Below the pieces are notes generated by a model that saw only the letters and a list, made by a program, of their open reading frames with translations, had not been told where the DNA came from and made no database searches. This document shows, piece after piece, positions 17,698-38,439 of a stretch of DNA of 64,000 nt. Positions within the stretch are counted from its first letter, which is position 1. Each line of letters starts with the position of its first letter. The position numbers and the translations under genes are program-made. Location of the stretch: the NCBI RefSeq assembly GCF_963422335.1, contig NZ_OY729424.1, forward strand, positions 4,774,001-4,838,000, written 5' to 3'. The stretch comes from an uncultured Roseateles sp. GTDB taxonomy: Bacteria > Pseudomonadota > Gammaproteobacteria > Burkholderiales > Burkholderiaceae_C.

Positions 17698-19503
17698 CTA
17701 GAACTTCGCGTTGACGTCGATCTGTATCACCTCGACCTTCAACGGCGCGCTGCTCAGATTGCCGCTGATCGAGCGCGGGTCGCTGGGCACAGCCAGGAAG
17801 CGATAGCCGTCGTCCAGATTGCGCGTGCTGGTCCAGCGCAGGCCGATCGAGGTGTTGCGGTCGAGGAAATAGCTGCCACCGATCGACCAGCCCTTGTAGT
17901 TGGTGCCGCCGCCATGCCAGGTGGTGTCGGTCAGGCCGTCGATCCAGGCGTCACGCTCGAACAGGCGGTAGGCGGCGAAGGCATTCCAGTCGCCCTTCTC
18001 TGCCAGCCGGCGCGAGCCCAGCTGCACCCGCGCCTGATAGCCATTGACCTTGTCGCTGAGCATGTCCACCGCGCTGGTGCCGGCACGCTTGCGGATGTCG
18101 GCCAGATCGAAGCCGCTGTTGTGCACGTAGTCCATCATCACGTTCAGCTGCAGCGGGTCGAAGTGGCTCAGGGTCAGGCCGGCGGTCACATTGATCGGGC
18201 GGAACTTGGAGGCCAGACCCCAGACCGGCGCACCGGTGTTGGTCGGGTCATTGAGGTTGATCAGGGTGTTGCCCTTCAGGCGCAGGCCGGCCGGGTACTG
18301 GCTGCTCTGGTAGGCCACCGTGCCGGCACGCGGGCCGGTCGGCGCCGGGCCGGTCTCGCGCACGCCCTGCACGTTCTGGAAATCATAGACGGCAACCCCC
18401 ACGCGCAGCTGGGTCTTGTCCATCACCGCCCAGTCGGCGCCGACCTGGGCGCCATACAGCCATTTGTCGGCCTTGCTCAGCTCGAACTCCTGCAGCGGAA
18501 AGGCGCCGAAGGTGGCAAACGCGTAGAGGCCCGAAGCCAGATTGCGCTCGGCACGCAGGGCCACACCGTCCAGCGAAAGGTCGTCGGGCCAGATCAGATC
18601 CGTGCCGTAGAAGGGGTTGGCCATGCGGCCGCCCTCGATGCGCAGGTCATGGCGAGGCTCCCAGCGCAGCCAGGCGCGGTCGAGCGCAAAGCTGTAGCGG
18701 TCGAAGCCGCTGCCCAGGGTCTGTGTGGCCGAGGTGGCACGGTTCGAGGTGCTCAGGCGCAGGCCGCCCGACACGTCCTCGGACACCTTGGCATTGATGC
18801 CCAGCCTCGCGCGCAGGCTCAGGCGCTGGCGGCTGTGGTCGGTGTTGGTGAGATCGGGGGCCCAGGCCGGCGAGCTGACCTGGTTGCGGTAGGTCTCGGC
18901 CGGCAGATTGCCCCTGTCGAAGATGTCGCCCTGGGCACGCACCCGCACATCGCCGTCGATGCTGATGCCGCGCAGCCAGTCGGGGAATTTGCGTGCATCG
19001 GCCCAGTTCTCGGCCCGCGCGGTGGCCAGCACATCCAGCTTGATGTCCTCGCGGATCTGCGCCTTCAGCGTCTCGGGGATGTAGGGCACGCGCACCACGC
19101 CATTCGGGGCAGTGGTGGCCACGCCGGCTGCGGCCGTGGCCGCGAGCGGCTTGCCCCAGGCGCTGGCGGGGTCGGCAGTCGCGGCCTGGGCCTGGGCCAC
19201 GGCGACCGGCTTGAGCGTGGCCTGGCGCAGCATCGCCTCGGCGCGCTCGCGGTTCAGCAGACCTTGATCGACCAGGGCCTGAATCAGGGCCGTGGTGGTG
19301 GCGCGCAACTGCTCCAGCTCGGCACGTTCGTTCGAGGGTGGCGCCGCAGCGGGCTCGGCGACCAGCTTGGCGGCCAGCGCAGTCAGCTGCTTGGCCAGTT
19401 CGGTGCGTTCGTCGGCATGGGCGGAGCCGGCGCCCAGCAGGCCGGCGGCAATGGCGGTGCTCAGCAGGCTGGCGCGCGGTCGTCGTTCAAAGGTCGAGAG
19501 CAT
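17698..19503 (-). CDS. Putative porin with N-terminal periplasmic helix
   Basis: A 601-residue outer-membrane protein. After a signal peptide ending GSAHA comes a helical segment (ERTELAKQLTALAAKL, ERAELEQLRATTTALIQAL) and an Ala/Thr-rich linker. A long beta-barrel follows with alternating aromatic strands (GGRMANPFYGTDLIWPDDLSLDGVALRAER, FDRYSFALDRAWLRWEP), ending in a C-terminal Phe (VIQIDVNAKF) as expected for BAM substrates. This matches the putative porin family (PF16930 type). It lies 35 bases after the TonB-like gene. The coiled N-terminus may trimerise or contact the TonB system. Confidence 0.85.
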   Translation of the reverse strand: MLSTFERRPRASLLSTAIAAGLLGAGSAHADERTELAKQLTALAAKLVAEPAAAPPSNERAELEQLRATTTALIQALVDQGLLNRERAEAMLRQATLKPVAVAQAQAATADPASAWGKPLAATAAAGVATTAPNGVVRVPYIPETLKAQIREDIKLDVLATARAENWADARKFPDWLRGISIDGDVRVRAQGDIFDRGNLPAETYRNQVSSPAWAPDLTNTDHSRQRLSLRARLGINAKVSEDVSGGLRLSTSNRATSATQTLGSGFDRYSFALDRAWLRWEPRHDLRIEGGRMANPFYGTDLIWPDDLSLDGVALRAERNLASGLYAFATFGAFPLQEFELSKADKWLYGAQVGADWAVMDKTQLRVGVAVYDFQNVQGVRETGPAPTGPRAGTVAYQSSQYPAGLRLKGNTLINLNDPTNTGAPVWGLASKFRPINVTAGLTLSHFDPLQLNVMMDYVHNSGFDLADIRKRAGTSAVDMLSDKVNGYQARVQLGSRRLAEKGDWNAFAAYRLFERDAWIDGLTDTTWHGGGTNYKGWSIGGSYFLDRNTSIGLRWTSTRNLDDGYRFLAVPSDPRSISGNLSSAPLKVEVIQIDVNAKF

Positions 19504-19538
19504 GGCGATCTTGGTTCGAGAGAATGGATGGGGATGAC

Positions 19539-20252
19539 TCAGGCCGCCGGCCGCACGCTGAGCCGAAAGCGCATCGGCAGGGTCAGGTGGGGCGGCGGCG
19601 GCAGCTTGAACTGGCGCGAGGTCTCGTTGAGGGCGGCCTGCATCTCGGCATCGGCCTTGGCGTCGCCGCTGGGCAGCAGCTCGAAGCGCTGGATCGCGCC
19701 ATCGGCGGCCAGCCAGATGCTGAAGGTGGCGGTCAGCTGGGCCGACTCGCTCTTCAGCCGTTTCTCGATCTCATCGCGCAGCAGCTGGCGGGCGTTGTTG
19801 GCATAGAGGCGCTCCTGCGCGCGGTCGGCCGGCGTGCCGCCTGCGGCGGGCGCGCCGGTGTTCGGTGTGCCGCCCTGGTACTCGCTCTTCACGCTGCCGG
19901 CGGCAAAGGCGCTGGGCCCGTCACCGGCCGCCCCCTCCATCTTCAGCGGCTCGTTGGCGGCCTTGGGCGCCTCCGGCTTCGGCGGCTCGTCGCGCATCGC
20001 CTGTTTCGGCGCCTCCTTGGGCGGCTCGGGCTTTTTCTCTTCCTTGGGCGGCGGCGGGGGCGGCGGTGGCGTGTCCGGCAGGATGGAGATCTTGGCCACC
20101 TGGCGCTTGTGGCCCGCATCGCCCGAGCCCATGCCGCGCAGCCAGACCGCCAGGCCGGCGACCAGTGCCAGCACCACCAGGGCGATCAGGCCGCGCAGCA
20201 GCCATTGCTTCTTGCTGAGCGGCTGCAGGGAGTCTTCGGCGAGTGCGGACAT
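19539..20252 (-). CDS. TonB-like energy transducer
   Basis: A 237-residue protein with one N-terminal transmembrane helix (LLRGLIALVVLALVAGLAVWL), a Pro/Lys/Glu-rich periplasmic spacer (PPPPPPPPKEEKKPEPPKEAPK) and a C-terminal domain (EIEKRLKSESAQLTATFSIWLAADGAIQRFELLPSG) resembling TonB C-terminal folds. It should span the periplasm and transmit proton-motive force from the ExbB/ExbD proteins encoded just upstream to an outer-membrane partner. The start is only 3 bases after the second exbD stop. Which outer-membrane protein it contacts is not evident from sequence. Confidence 0.88.
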   Translation of the reverse strand: MSALAEDSLQPLSKKQWLLRGLIALVVLALVAGLAVWLRGMGSGDAGHKRQVAKISILPDTPPPPPPPPKEEKKPEPPKEAPKQAMRDEPPKPEAPKAANEPLKMEGAAGDGPSAFAAGSVKSEYQGGTPNTGAPAAGGTPADRAQERLYANNARQLLRDEIEKRLKSESAQLTATFSIWLAADGAIQRFELLPSGDAKADAEMQAALNETSRQFKLPPPPHLTLPMRFRLSVRPAA

Positions 20253-20255
20253 GGC

Positions 20256-20657
20256 TCAGCTGCCGATCTTGGCCGTGATCAGGCCCATATTGACCTGCAG
20301 CTTGTTGCACAGATCGACCACCGCAACGACGCTGGCGTACTGCGCATTCGCATGGCCCTTGATGGCCACCGACATCTGCGCATCGGCCGTCTTGGCCGCC
20401 AGCAGCTGGGCCTCAAGCTCCTCGATGCTCAGGCCCACGCCGTTGAGCAGCAGCGTGCCGTCGGGCATGACCTGCACGATGCGCAGATCGTGCTTCTCGG
20501 TGCTGGGCTTGTTCGAAGGCTTGGGCATGCTGATGGTCAGGCCCTGCACCGAGGCCGTGGTCATCAGGATGAACACAACCAGCAGCACATAGGCCAGGTC
20601 CAGCATCGGCGTGACGTTGATGGTGTCGAAGGGCTTGGCTTCGGTGTTGATCTGCAT
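20256..20657 (-). CDS. ExbD/TolR-type biopolymer transporter (second copy)
   Basis: A 133-residue protein with the ExbD N-terminus (AKPFDTINVTPMLDLAYVLLVVFILMTTASVQG), carrying the protonatable Asp of the single transmembrane helix in TPMLDLAYVLL. The periplasmic domain follows (LLAAKTADAQMSVAIKGHANAQYASVVAVVDLCNKL). It partners with the ExbB-like channel protein. It is the second of two ExbD genes in tandem, and its helix is almost identical to that of the first, but the periplasmic parts differ. Confidence 0.93.
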   Translation of the reverse strand: MQINTEAKPFDTINVTPMLDLAYVLLVVFILMTTASVQGLTISMPKPSNKPSTEKHDLRIVQVMPDGTLLLNGVGLSIEELEAQLLAAKTADAQMSVAIKGHANAQYASVVAVVDLCNKLQVNMGLITAKIGS

Positions 20658-20666
20658 GGCGGCTTC

Positions 20667-21077
20667 CTATTGCGTGGCACGCTTGGTGACCAGGCCGATC
20701 TCGGTGATGTCCAGCTGCTTGGCCACCTCCAGCACCTGCATCACCTTCTCGTACTGCGCGGCCGCGTCGGCCTTCAGCACCACCGGCAATGCCGGGTTGG
20801 CCGATTTGTACTGGGCCAGGCTGCTGCTCAGCTGCTCCAGGGTGACCGGGTAGGCGTCGAGGAACATCGCGCCATCGGCGGTGATGGTGATGGCGCGTGT
20901 CTGCGGCCGGGCCAGGTTGTTGGCCGCCTCGGTGATCGGCGCCTTGACCTTGACGCCCTGCACCGAGGCGGTGGTCAGGATGATGAACACCACCAGCAGC
21001 ACATAGGCCAGGTCCAGCATCGGCGTGACGTTGATCTCGTCGAAGGGCTGGTTGTCTTCTTTGATGTCGGCGGACAT
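20667..21077 (-). CDS. ExbD/TolR-type biopolymer transporter (first copy)
   Basis: A 136-residue ExbD-family protein with the helix FDEINVTPMLDLAYVLLVVFIILTTASVQG and a periplasmic domain (NNLARPQTRAITITADGAMFLDAYPVTLEQLSSSLAQYKSANPALPVVLKADAAAQYEKVMQVLEVAKQLDITEIGLVT). The conserved intramembrane Asp is present. It follows the ExbB-like gene by 25 bases. ExbD forms a dimer in the pore of an ExbB pentamer; two different ExbD genes may give a heterodimer. Confidence 0.93.
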   Translation of the reverse strand: MSADIKEDNQPFDEINVTPMLDLAYVLLVVFIILTTASVQGVKVKAPITEAANNLARPQTRAITITADGAMFLDAYPVTLEQLSSSLAQYKSANPALPVVLKADAAAQYEKVMQVLEVAKQLDITEIGLVTKRATQ

Positions 21078-21102
21078 GGCGGTGGCTCAGGCTTCTTCCG
21101 AA

Positions 21103-22794
21103 TCAGGGCGCGCCGTAGATCTCGGCCACGCGGGTGGTGAACTCATCGACGAAGATCTGCATATCGGCCGAGATGTTCTTGATGCGCGAGGCCAGGTAGT
21201 TGTAGGCAAACAGCGCCGGTATCGCCACGGCAAGACCTGCCACCGTGGCCAGCAGCGCCGCGGCAATGCCGGGCGCGATGGCGTTGACGTTGACGTCGCC
21301 GGCGGCGGCAATTGCGGCAAAGGTGATCATCACGCCCAGCACCGTGCCGAGCAGGCCGATGAAGGGGCCGCCCGAGATGGCAATCGTCAGCAGCACCATC
21401 TGCGAATTGAGCCGGTGGCTCTCGCGCACCAGGTCGGCATCGACGGCGGCGCGCACGGCGCTCAGCGAGGCGCCCGACAGGGCCTTGGCGCCGGCTTCGC
21501 CGACCTTGCGCTTGGCCAGCTCGCGCACGCCGGCGGTGTAGAGCCGGAACAGCGGCGAATTCGGATGGGCGCCGCCCTGCTCCAGGGTCAGCAGGTCATG
21601 GGTGGCACCGCGAAAGCGGCCGAGGAAGCTGCGATTGGCCTTGTCGGCCCGGCCGACGAAGCGGGCCTTGCTGACGATCACCCAGGTCGCCACCACGAAC
21701 ATCAATGCCAGCACGATGATCACCACCCAGGCGTCGGTGGTCAGGTTCTTCACCAGCACGGCGAAGTGGCCGCTGCCCTCGCCTTCGGCGGCATCGCCGG
21801 TCTCCCGCAGCGAGGCGACCAGCTTGCTCTGCGCGCCCTGCGCACCGGCGGCCACGCGCAACCAGTCGGCGCTGCGCACGGTGTTCGCAATCAGCAGCGC
21901 ATCGGCCAGGCCCTTCACGCCCTCGCCCAGGCGCAGCTCGCCGGCCAGGGCCGGGGTGACCAGTTCGGCCTGGTCAGCGGCCACGCCATTGATATAGAGC
22001 TGGGCCTTGCCGCCGCCCAGGGTCAGGGCCAGCTGGGTCCAGACATTCGGCGCGAGGCCGCCACCGATCAGCTCGGTCTTGCCCACTCGGACACCGACCT
22101 TGCCGGCCGCCAACCTCGCCACAAGCGGGCCCCACTGCAGCACCGTGCCGCTGTTGACGAACTCGGGCTTGATCCACAGGCTGATCGTCACCGCGCCGCC
22201 TGCATCCACCTTGAGCTTGTCGCTGCCGGGCCAGACGACGGCCGTGCCGTCCAGCCTGGCGCTGGCGGCCAGCAGGCCGTTGGCATCGATCGGCACCGGG
22301 GCCGCCGCCTTCAGGCCGGCGCGGGCATCAACGCCCTGGGACTCCTTGTCGCTGAACTGGATGGCCACGAGGGTGGCCGCATCATGTGCGCCTGCCTCAG
22401 CCGCTTCGGCGCCGGCCTTTGCATTGCCGGCATAGACGTAGATCGCGTTCTTCTCGCTGCCCGGCGCCACCACCGGCACCTGTACCCACAGCACCGCCAG
22501 TTCGTTGATGCCATCAAAGCGCTCGACGCTGAACTTCAGCGGCGTCTTGTCGTCGCCTGCCAGCAGGCGCAGATCGCTGCCGTCCTCCTTGGCCGCCGCG
22601 AAGTCGAAGTTGCCCGAATGCAGGCGCACGGCCACGCTGACGTTGTTGGCCGCCTCCTTGGTCTCCAGGCCCTGGGCCGAGGTGTTCAGGGTGATGCGGG
22701 TGCGCTGCGTCCAGTCCTTGCTCCACCAGGCGTGGGCGGTGCTGGGCAGCACGGTGGCGGCGGCGAGGGCAAGGGAGAGCAGTACGTGTCGCAT
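21103..22794 (-). CDS. ExbB/TolQ/MotA channel with N-terminal DUF2341 and LamG-like domains
   Basis: About 563 residues in three parts. A signal peptide (LLSLALAAATVLPSTAHA) precedes a DUF2341 domain (about 20-125: WWSKDWTQRTRITLNTSA...FDGINELAVLWVQVPVVAPGSEKNAIYVYAGN). Next is a LamG/concanavalin-like segment (about 185-325). After a transmembrane helix (DAWVVIIVLALMFVVATWVIV) comes the ExbB/TolQ core (about 410-555) with SGGPFIGLLGTVLGVMITF and AAALLATVAGLAVAIPALFAYN, the proton-channel helices. The N-terminal modules would lie in the periplasm. ATG 22824 is an alternative start; neither has a good ribosome site, and 22794 gives a clean signal peptide. It follows the tpsA stop by 56 bases. 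Confidence 0.88.
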   Translation of the reverse strand: MRHVLLSLALAAATVLPSTAHAWWSKDWTQRTRITLNTSAQGLETKEAANNVSVAVRLHSGNFDFAAAKEDGSDLRLLAGDDKTPLKFSVERFDGINELAVLWVQVPVVAPGSEKNAIYVYAGNAKAGAEAAEAGAHDAATLVAIQFSDKESQGVDARAGLKAAAPVPIDANGLLAASARLDGTAVVWPGSDKLKVDAGGAVTISLWIKPEFVNSGTVLQWGPLVARLAAGKVGVRVGKTELIGGGLAPNVWTQLALTLGGGKAQLYINGVAADQAELVTPALAGELRLGEGVKGLADALLIANTVRSADWLRVAAGAQGAQSKLVASLRETGDAAEGEGSGHFAVLVKNLTTDAWVVIIVLALMFVVATWVIVSKARFVGRADKANRSFLGRFRGATHDLLTLEQGGAHPNSPLFRLYTAGVRELAKRKVGEAGAKALSGASLSAVRAAVDADLVRESHRLNSQMVLLTIAISGGPFIGLLGTVLGVMITFAAIAAAGDVNVNAIAPGIAAALLATVAGLAVAIPALFAYNYLASRIKNISADMQIFVDEFTTRVAEIYGAP

Positions 22795-22850
22795 GGAGAG
22801 AGGTGATCCGGGATGAGTCGTCATGTTTGCAGCGCTTTGTTGCAGCCGTA

Positions 22851-35483
<12,633 letters not shown>

Positions 35484-35506
35484 GGTGGCTCTCGTACAGC
35501 GAAGAC

Positions 35507-37204
35507 TCAGAAGCGATAGGCCAGACGTGCATGCAGGCGCGCTTCGCGCCGGCCCTGGGCGCTCAGGCGCTTCAACATTTGGGCTGCATCCAGGCTCAGG
35601 CTCAGGCCATGGCGGCCGGCCAGACGCAAACCAACCCCAGCCCCGAGCAGTGACACGTGAGAGGCCTGTCCAACATCGGGATCGAACAGATAGGTGCGGG
35701 CCACGTCCACAAAGCCCAGCAGCGTCAGGTCGTTGATCAGCGCGGTGCCGCCCTCGGCTGCTGTGAACCAGCGCGTGGCAACGTTCGGGCTGCGCCATTC
35801 AAGCGAGCCCAGCAGCCCGTAGTCTCCCGAAGCGGCGCCCTCGAGGTAGCCGCGCACGGTCTCGGCGCCACCCACCGAGAACTGCTCGGCGCTGGTCAAG
35901 GCCTGGTTGGAAATCTGACCCGACAGGCGCAGCGCCAGCGTGCCCAAGCCCTGCTCACCCCAGGCCATGCGCTGGCTGTGGCGCACATCCAGGCGCAGGG
36001 TGTTGAAGCCCCCGTCGGCCCCCTTGCGTTTGCAGGCAAACTGATCGGCCGGACCGTAGCTGCCATCGGCGCGCGGGCAATCGGCCACCTCGCGTGCGAG
36101 CAGGCGCCGCAGGCCGAATGAAAGGGTTGCGCTGAGTTGCGTCTGGGCCCCCTCGGCTCCCGACCAACCGCCGGCATAGGCAAGCTGCAGCGGCAGATAG
36201 CGCAGCGGCGTCGAAATGCTGCCGTCGCCAAAGGAAACGCGCTCCTTCAGGTCCTTGTAGTCGGCGCCCAGGGTCAGGCTGTGATAGCTGTTGTCCGGTC
36301 CCTGCAAAGGCAAGGCATAGCGCAGACCCAGAGTCGTGCCCTTGCCCAGCACCGAGGTGCCGCCCAGCGATTCGACGGCACTGTCGGACGCCACGCCATA
36401 CAGCGTCAGGGTACGGCCCTCATCCATGGGCAGGCTGTAGTTCAGCACCAGTACTTTGGACTGTGCCGGCTTCTGCGGCGCGGTGATACCGGTCAGCGAT
36501 ACCCCATGCCCCAGCTGGAACAGATTGTCGTAGCGCACATTCGCACTCAGGCGTGTCGGGTCGGTGCCCTCAGCATGGCCGTTGTGCAATTCGATCGATC
36601 CCGACAGCGGCAGCTTGTCATTGACCTGCAACTCGGCCTCCACCGTGCCGGGCAGGCGACCCGGCCGCAGCACCGGTTGCACGCGCCGGTCATCGCTGCG
36701 GTTGAGCTGGGCCAGCTGGCGCTGCACGGTGTTGAAATTGGGCACCTGGCCGTCGGCCAGCTCGGTCACGGTGTTGCGGATCTGACCCTGCGAGAAGTAA
36801 CGCGCGCCGGTCACGCTCAAGCGCTCGACGCGCGCCTCCACCACCTTGAGCCGCACCACCCCACCATCGATGCGCTGCTCCGGTACATCCACAAACACGG
36901 TCAGGAAGCCGGCGGACTGGTAGGCCTTGTCCAGTTCGGTCCGCGCAGCCTCCACATCGGACATCTGCTTTTGCAGACCAAGGTAGGGCAGGACAGCGCG
37001 CTCGATCAGTTCCTGCGCCAGCACCGTATTGCCTTCGACTTCGAACTCGAGGATGTCGAAGCGCAGCGCCTGTGCGGAGACCTCCGACCCGGGAGCAGTC
37101 GGCTGCGCGGCGACCTCCGCCGCAAGCAGCCAGGCGCAGCACAGCAGGCCACAGAATAGGGAAGCCCGTTGCGGCGAGGCAGTTCGGGCCGGAATAGCAA
37201 TCAT
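35507..37204 (-). CDS. ShlB/FhaC/HecB-family two-partner secretion transporter (TpsB)
   Basis: A 565-residue outer-membrane transporter. A signal peptide (RASLFCGLLCCAWLLAAEVAA) precedes two POTRA domains (about 40-190: FDILEFEVEGNTVLAQELIERAVLPYLG and LKVVEARVERLSVTGARYFSQGQI). A 16-strand barrel follows, with the conserved ETVRGYLEG motif of FhaC/Omp85 and an end of RLHARLAYRF. It should recognise the TPS domain of the next gene product and secrete it. Start at 37204 gives the signal peptide; the frame stays open further upstream but that extension has none. An inverted repeat sits 43-62 bases upstream. It is the first gene of the nine-gene run. Confidence 0.95.
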   Translation of the reverse strand: MIAIPARTASPQRASLFCGLLCCAWLLAAEVAAQPTAPGSEVSAQALRFDILEFEVEGNTVLAQELIERAVLPYLGLQKQMSDVEAARTELDKAYQSAGFLTVFVDVPEQRIDGGVVRLKVVEARVERLSVTGARYFSQGQIRNTVTELADGQVPNFNTVQRQLAQLNRSDDRRVQPVLRPGRLPGTVEAELQVNDKLPLSGSIELHNGHAEGTDPTRLSANVRYDNLFQLGHGVSLTGITAPQKPAQSKVLVLNYSLPMDEGRTLTLYGVASDSAVESLGGTSVLGKGTTLGLRYALPLQGPDNSYHSLTLGADYKDLKERVSFGDGSISTPLRYLPLQLAYAGGWSGAEGAQTQLSATLSFGLRRLLAREVADCPRADGSYGPADQFACKRKGADGGFNTLRLDVRHSQRMAWGEQGLGTLALRLSGQISNQALTSAEQFSVGGAETVRGYLEGAASGDYGLLGSLEWRSPNVATRWFTAAEGGTALINDLTLLGFVDVARTYLFDPDVGQASHVSLLGAGVGLRLAGRHGLSLSLDAAQMLKRLSAQGRREARLHARLAYRF

Positions 37205-37246
37205 GGGTTGAGTCTGAGCACGGACGGTGAATCCGCAATGAAGAAA

Positions 37247-37266
37247 CATGGTCCATTTGGACCATG
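37247..37266. promoter_or_regulatory. Inverted repeat upstream of tpsB (candidate operator)
   Basis: A perfect 9-bp inverted repeat, CATGGTCCA and TGGACCATG with a TT spacer, lies 43-62 bases before the tpsB start, in the 151-base gap to the PEP-CTERM gene. This is a typical position for a dimeric repressor operator. The TGGTC/GACCA cores resemble GntR-type sites in general, but the cognate regulator is not known. Confidence 0.5.
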
Positions 37267-37355
37267 CGAACGATCTCGGACGAGCACAAGGCAACACCCA
37301 CCGGGAGGTGTTCCCGGCGACAGGAAGCCGCACGTTCGGGCGCCGCGGCGCCGAT

Positions 37356-38405
37356 TCAGGTGCTTGTGACGCGCCGCCTTGCGGCACCCCCGACAAGACC
37401 CAGGCCCAGAGCAAGGCTGACCCAGGTGGCCGGCTCAGGAACGGACGTGACGATCGAGGCAGCGGCCGGGTAGTCGGCGAACTCGTTGGCAGGCGCGGTC
37501 ACCGGTCTTGACAGCAAGCCCGCGGCAAAGTCCGTCACCGACAAGCGCATGCGCCCCTCAGCGCTGGAGGCCTTTGCAGACGGGTCGTAGGCCGGCATCG
37601 TATAGCTCAAAAGATAGCTGCCCGCTGATTTGAGCGCCAACCCCCAGTAGCCGTTCGCGCCAAGGTTGTCAAACTCGTCGACCTCAACCAGATCCTTGCC
37701 GGCGGTATTTGTCAGGTAGTAGAACCAGGACGACTGCCCCACCAGATTCGTGGTCGAGAAGATGCCGCCAAAGGCATCTCCGGGTTCTGCCGGGCTGGTA
37801 CGCGACCGGAACCCGTTCTGCGCCGCAAAGTAGTTCTTGCCCCCTTGCGAGTCAAAACTGGAGCCGTTCACTGCATAGTTGACAGCCCCCCCGGTGCGAT
37901 GGGTATTGAATACGGCCGATTCGGGGTTGGGGAAGTTCAGGCCCAGGAACAGTGACTCGCTGATCAACTGGGTATTGAATTGCAGGTCACCCGCCTGCAT
38001 CCGCGTCATGTCTACCCAATTGCTGTTCACGACACCTTCTTTGGTGCCCTGTGTCAGGGTCGTGAACAGTCGCCGGTCACCCGGCGTCAACCCCGGCCCG
38101 GGATCGATTGCAATGACGGCCCAATGCTGGTTGGTGGAAACCTTGGAGACCTTGAGGAACTCCGCCAGCACGCTGTCGGCCGATGAAGTCAGGTTGATCA
38201 GGGTCTGCGAGCCCGCGTCCTGTTGTCCGGTGATCCAGAAGGTGTTGGCCCGGATGCCGAGATCTTTGGTGTAGGAGACCTTTGCGACCGGATCCCACAT
38301 CACGAACAGCAGCTCCGGATCGTCGGTAGCGGCCACCGATGCACAGGCCCACTGGGTCATCACCCCCAACGCCACGGACATGGCGACTGAAGCAAAAATT
38401 CTCAT
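37356..38405 (-). CDS. PEP-CTERM protein, AELF/DLGI family (paralog 1)
   Basis: About 349 residues with a signal peptide (MRIFASVAMSVALGVMTQWACASVAA), a PELLFVMWDPVAKVSYTKDLGI N-terminal motif and a C-terminal VPEPATW, hydrophobic helix and RRR end for exosortase sorting. FDNLGANGYWGL and SYTMPAYDP are shared with the gene upstream. The ATG at 38405 is chosen for the GAAAG site and signal peptide; 38420 is possible. It is probably an extracellular or envelope protein of unknown role, and follows paralog 2 with a 34-base gap to its stop. Confidence 0.88.
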   Translation of the reverse strand: MRIFASVAMSVALGVMTQWACASVAATDDPELLFVMWDPVAKVSYTKDLGIRANTFWITGQQDAGSQTLINLTSSADSVLAEFLKVSKVSTNQHWAVIAIDPGPGLTPGDRRLFTTLTQGTKEGVVNSNWVDMTRMQAGDLQFNTQLISESLFLGLNFPNPESAVFNTHRTGGAVNYAVNGSSFDSQGGKNYFAAQNGFRSRTSPAEPGDAFGGIFSTTNLVGQSSWFYYLTNTAGKDLVEVDEFDNLGANGYWGLALKSAGSYLLSYTMPAYDPSAKASSAEGRMRLSVTDFAAGLLSRPVTAPANEFADYPAAASIVTSVPEPATWVSLALGLGLVGGAARRRVTST

Positions 38406-38439
38406 GGTGTTCTTTCTCATGGCAGGCAATGCCGCAGTC

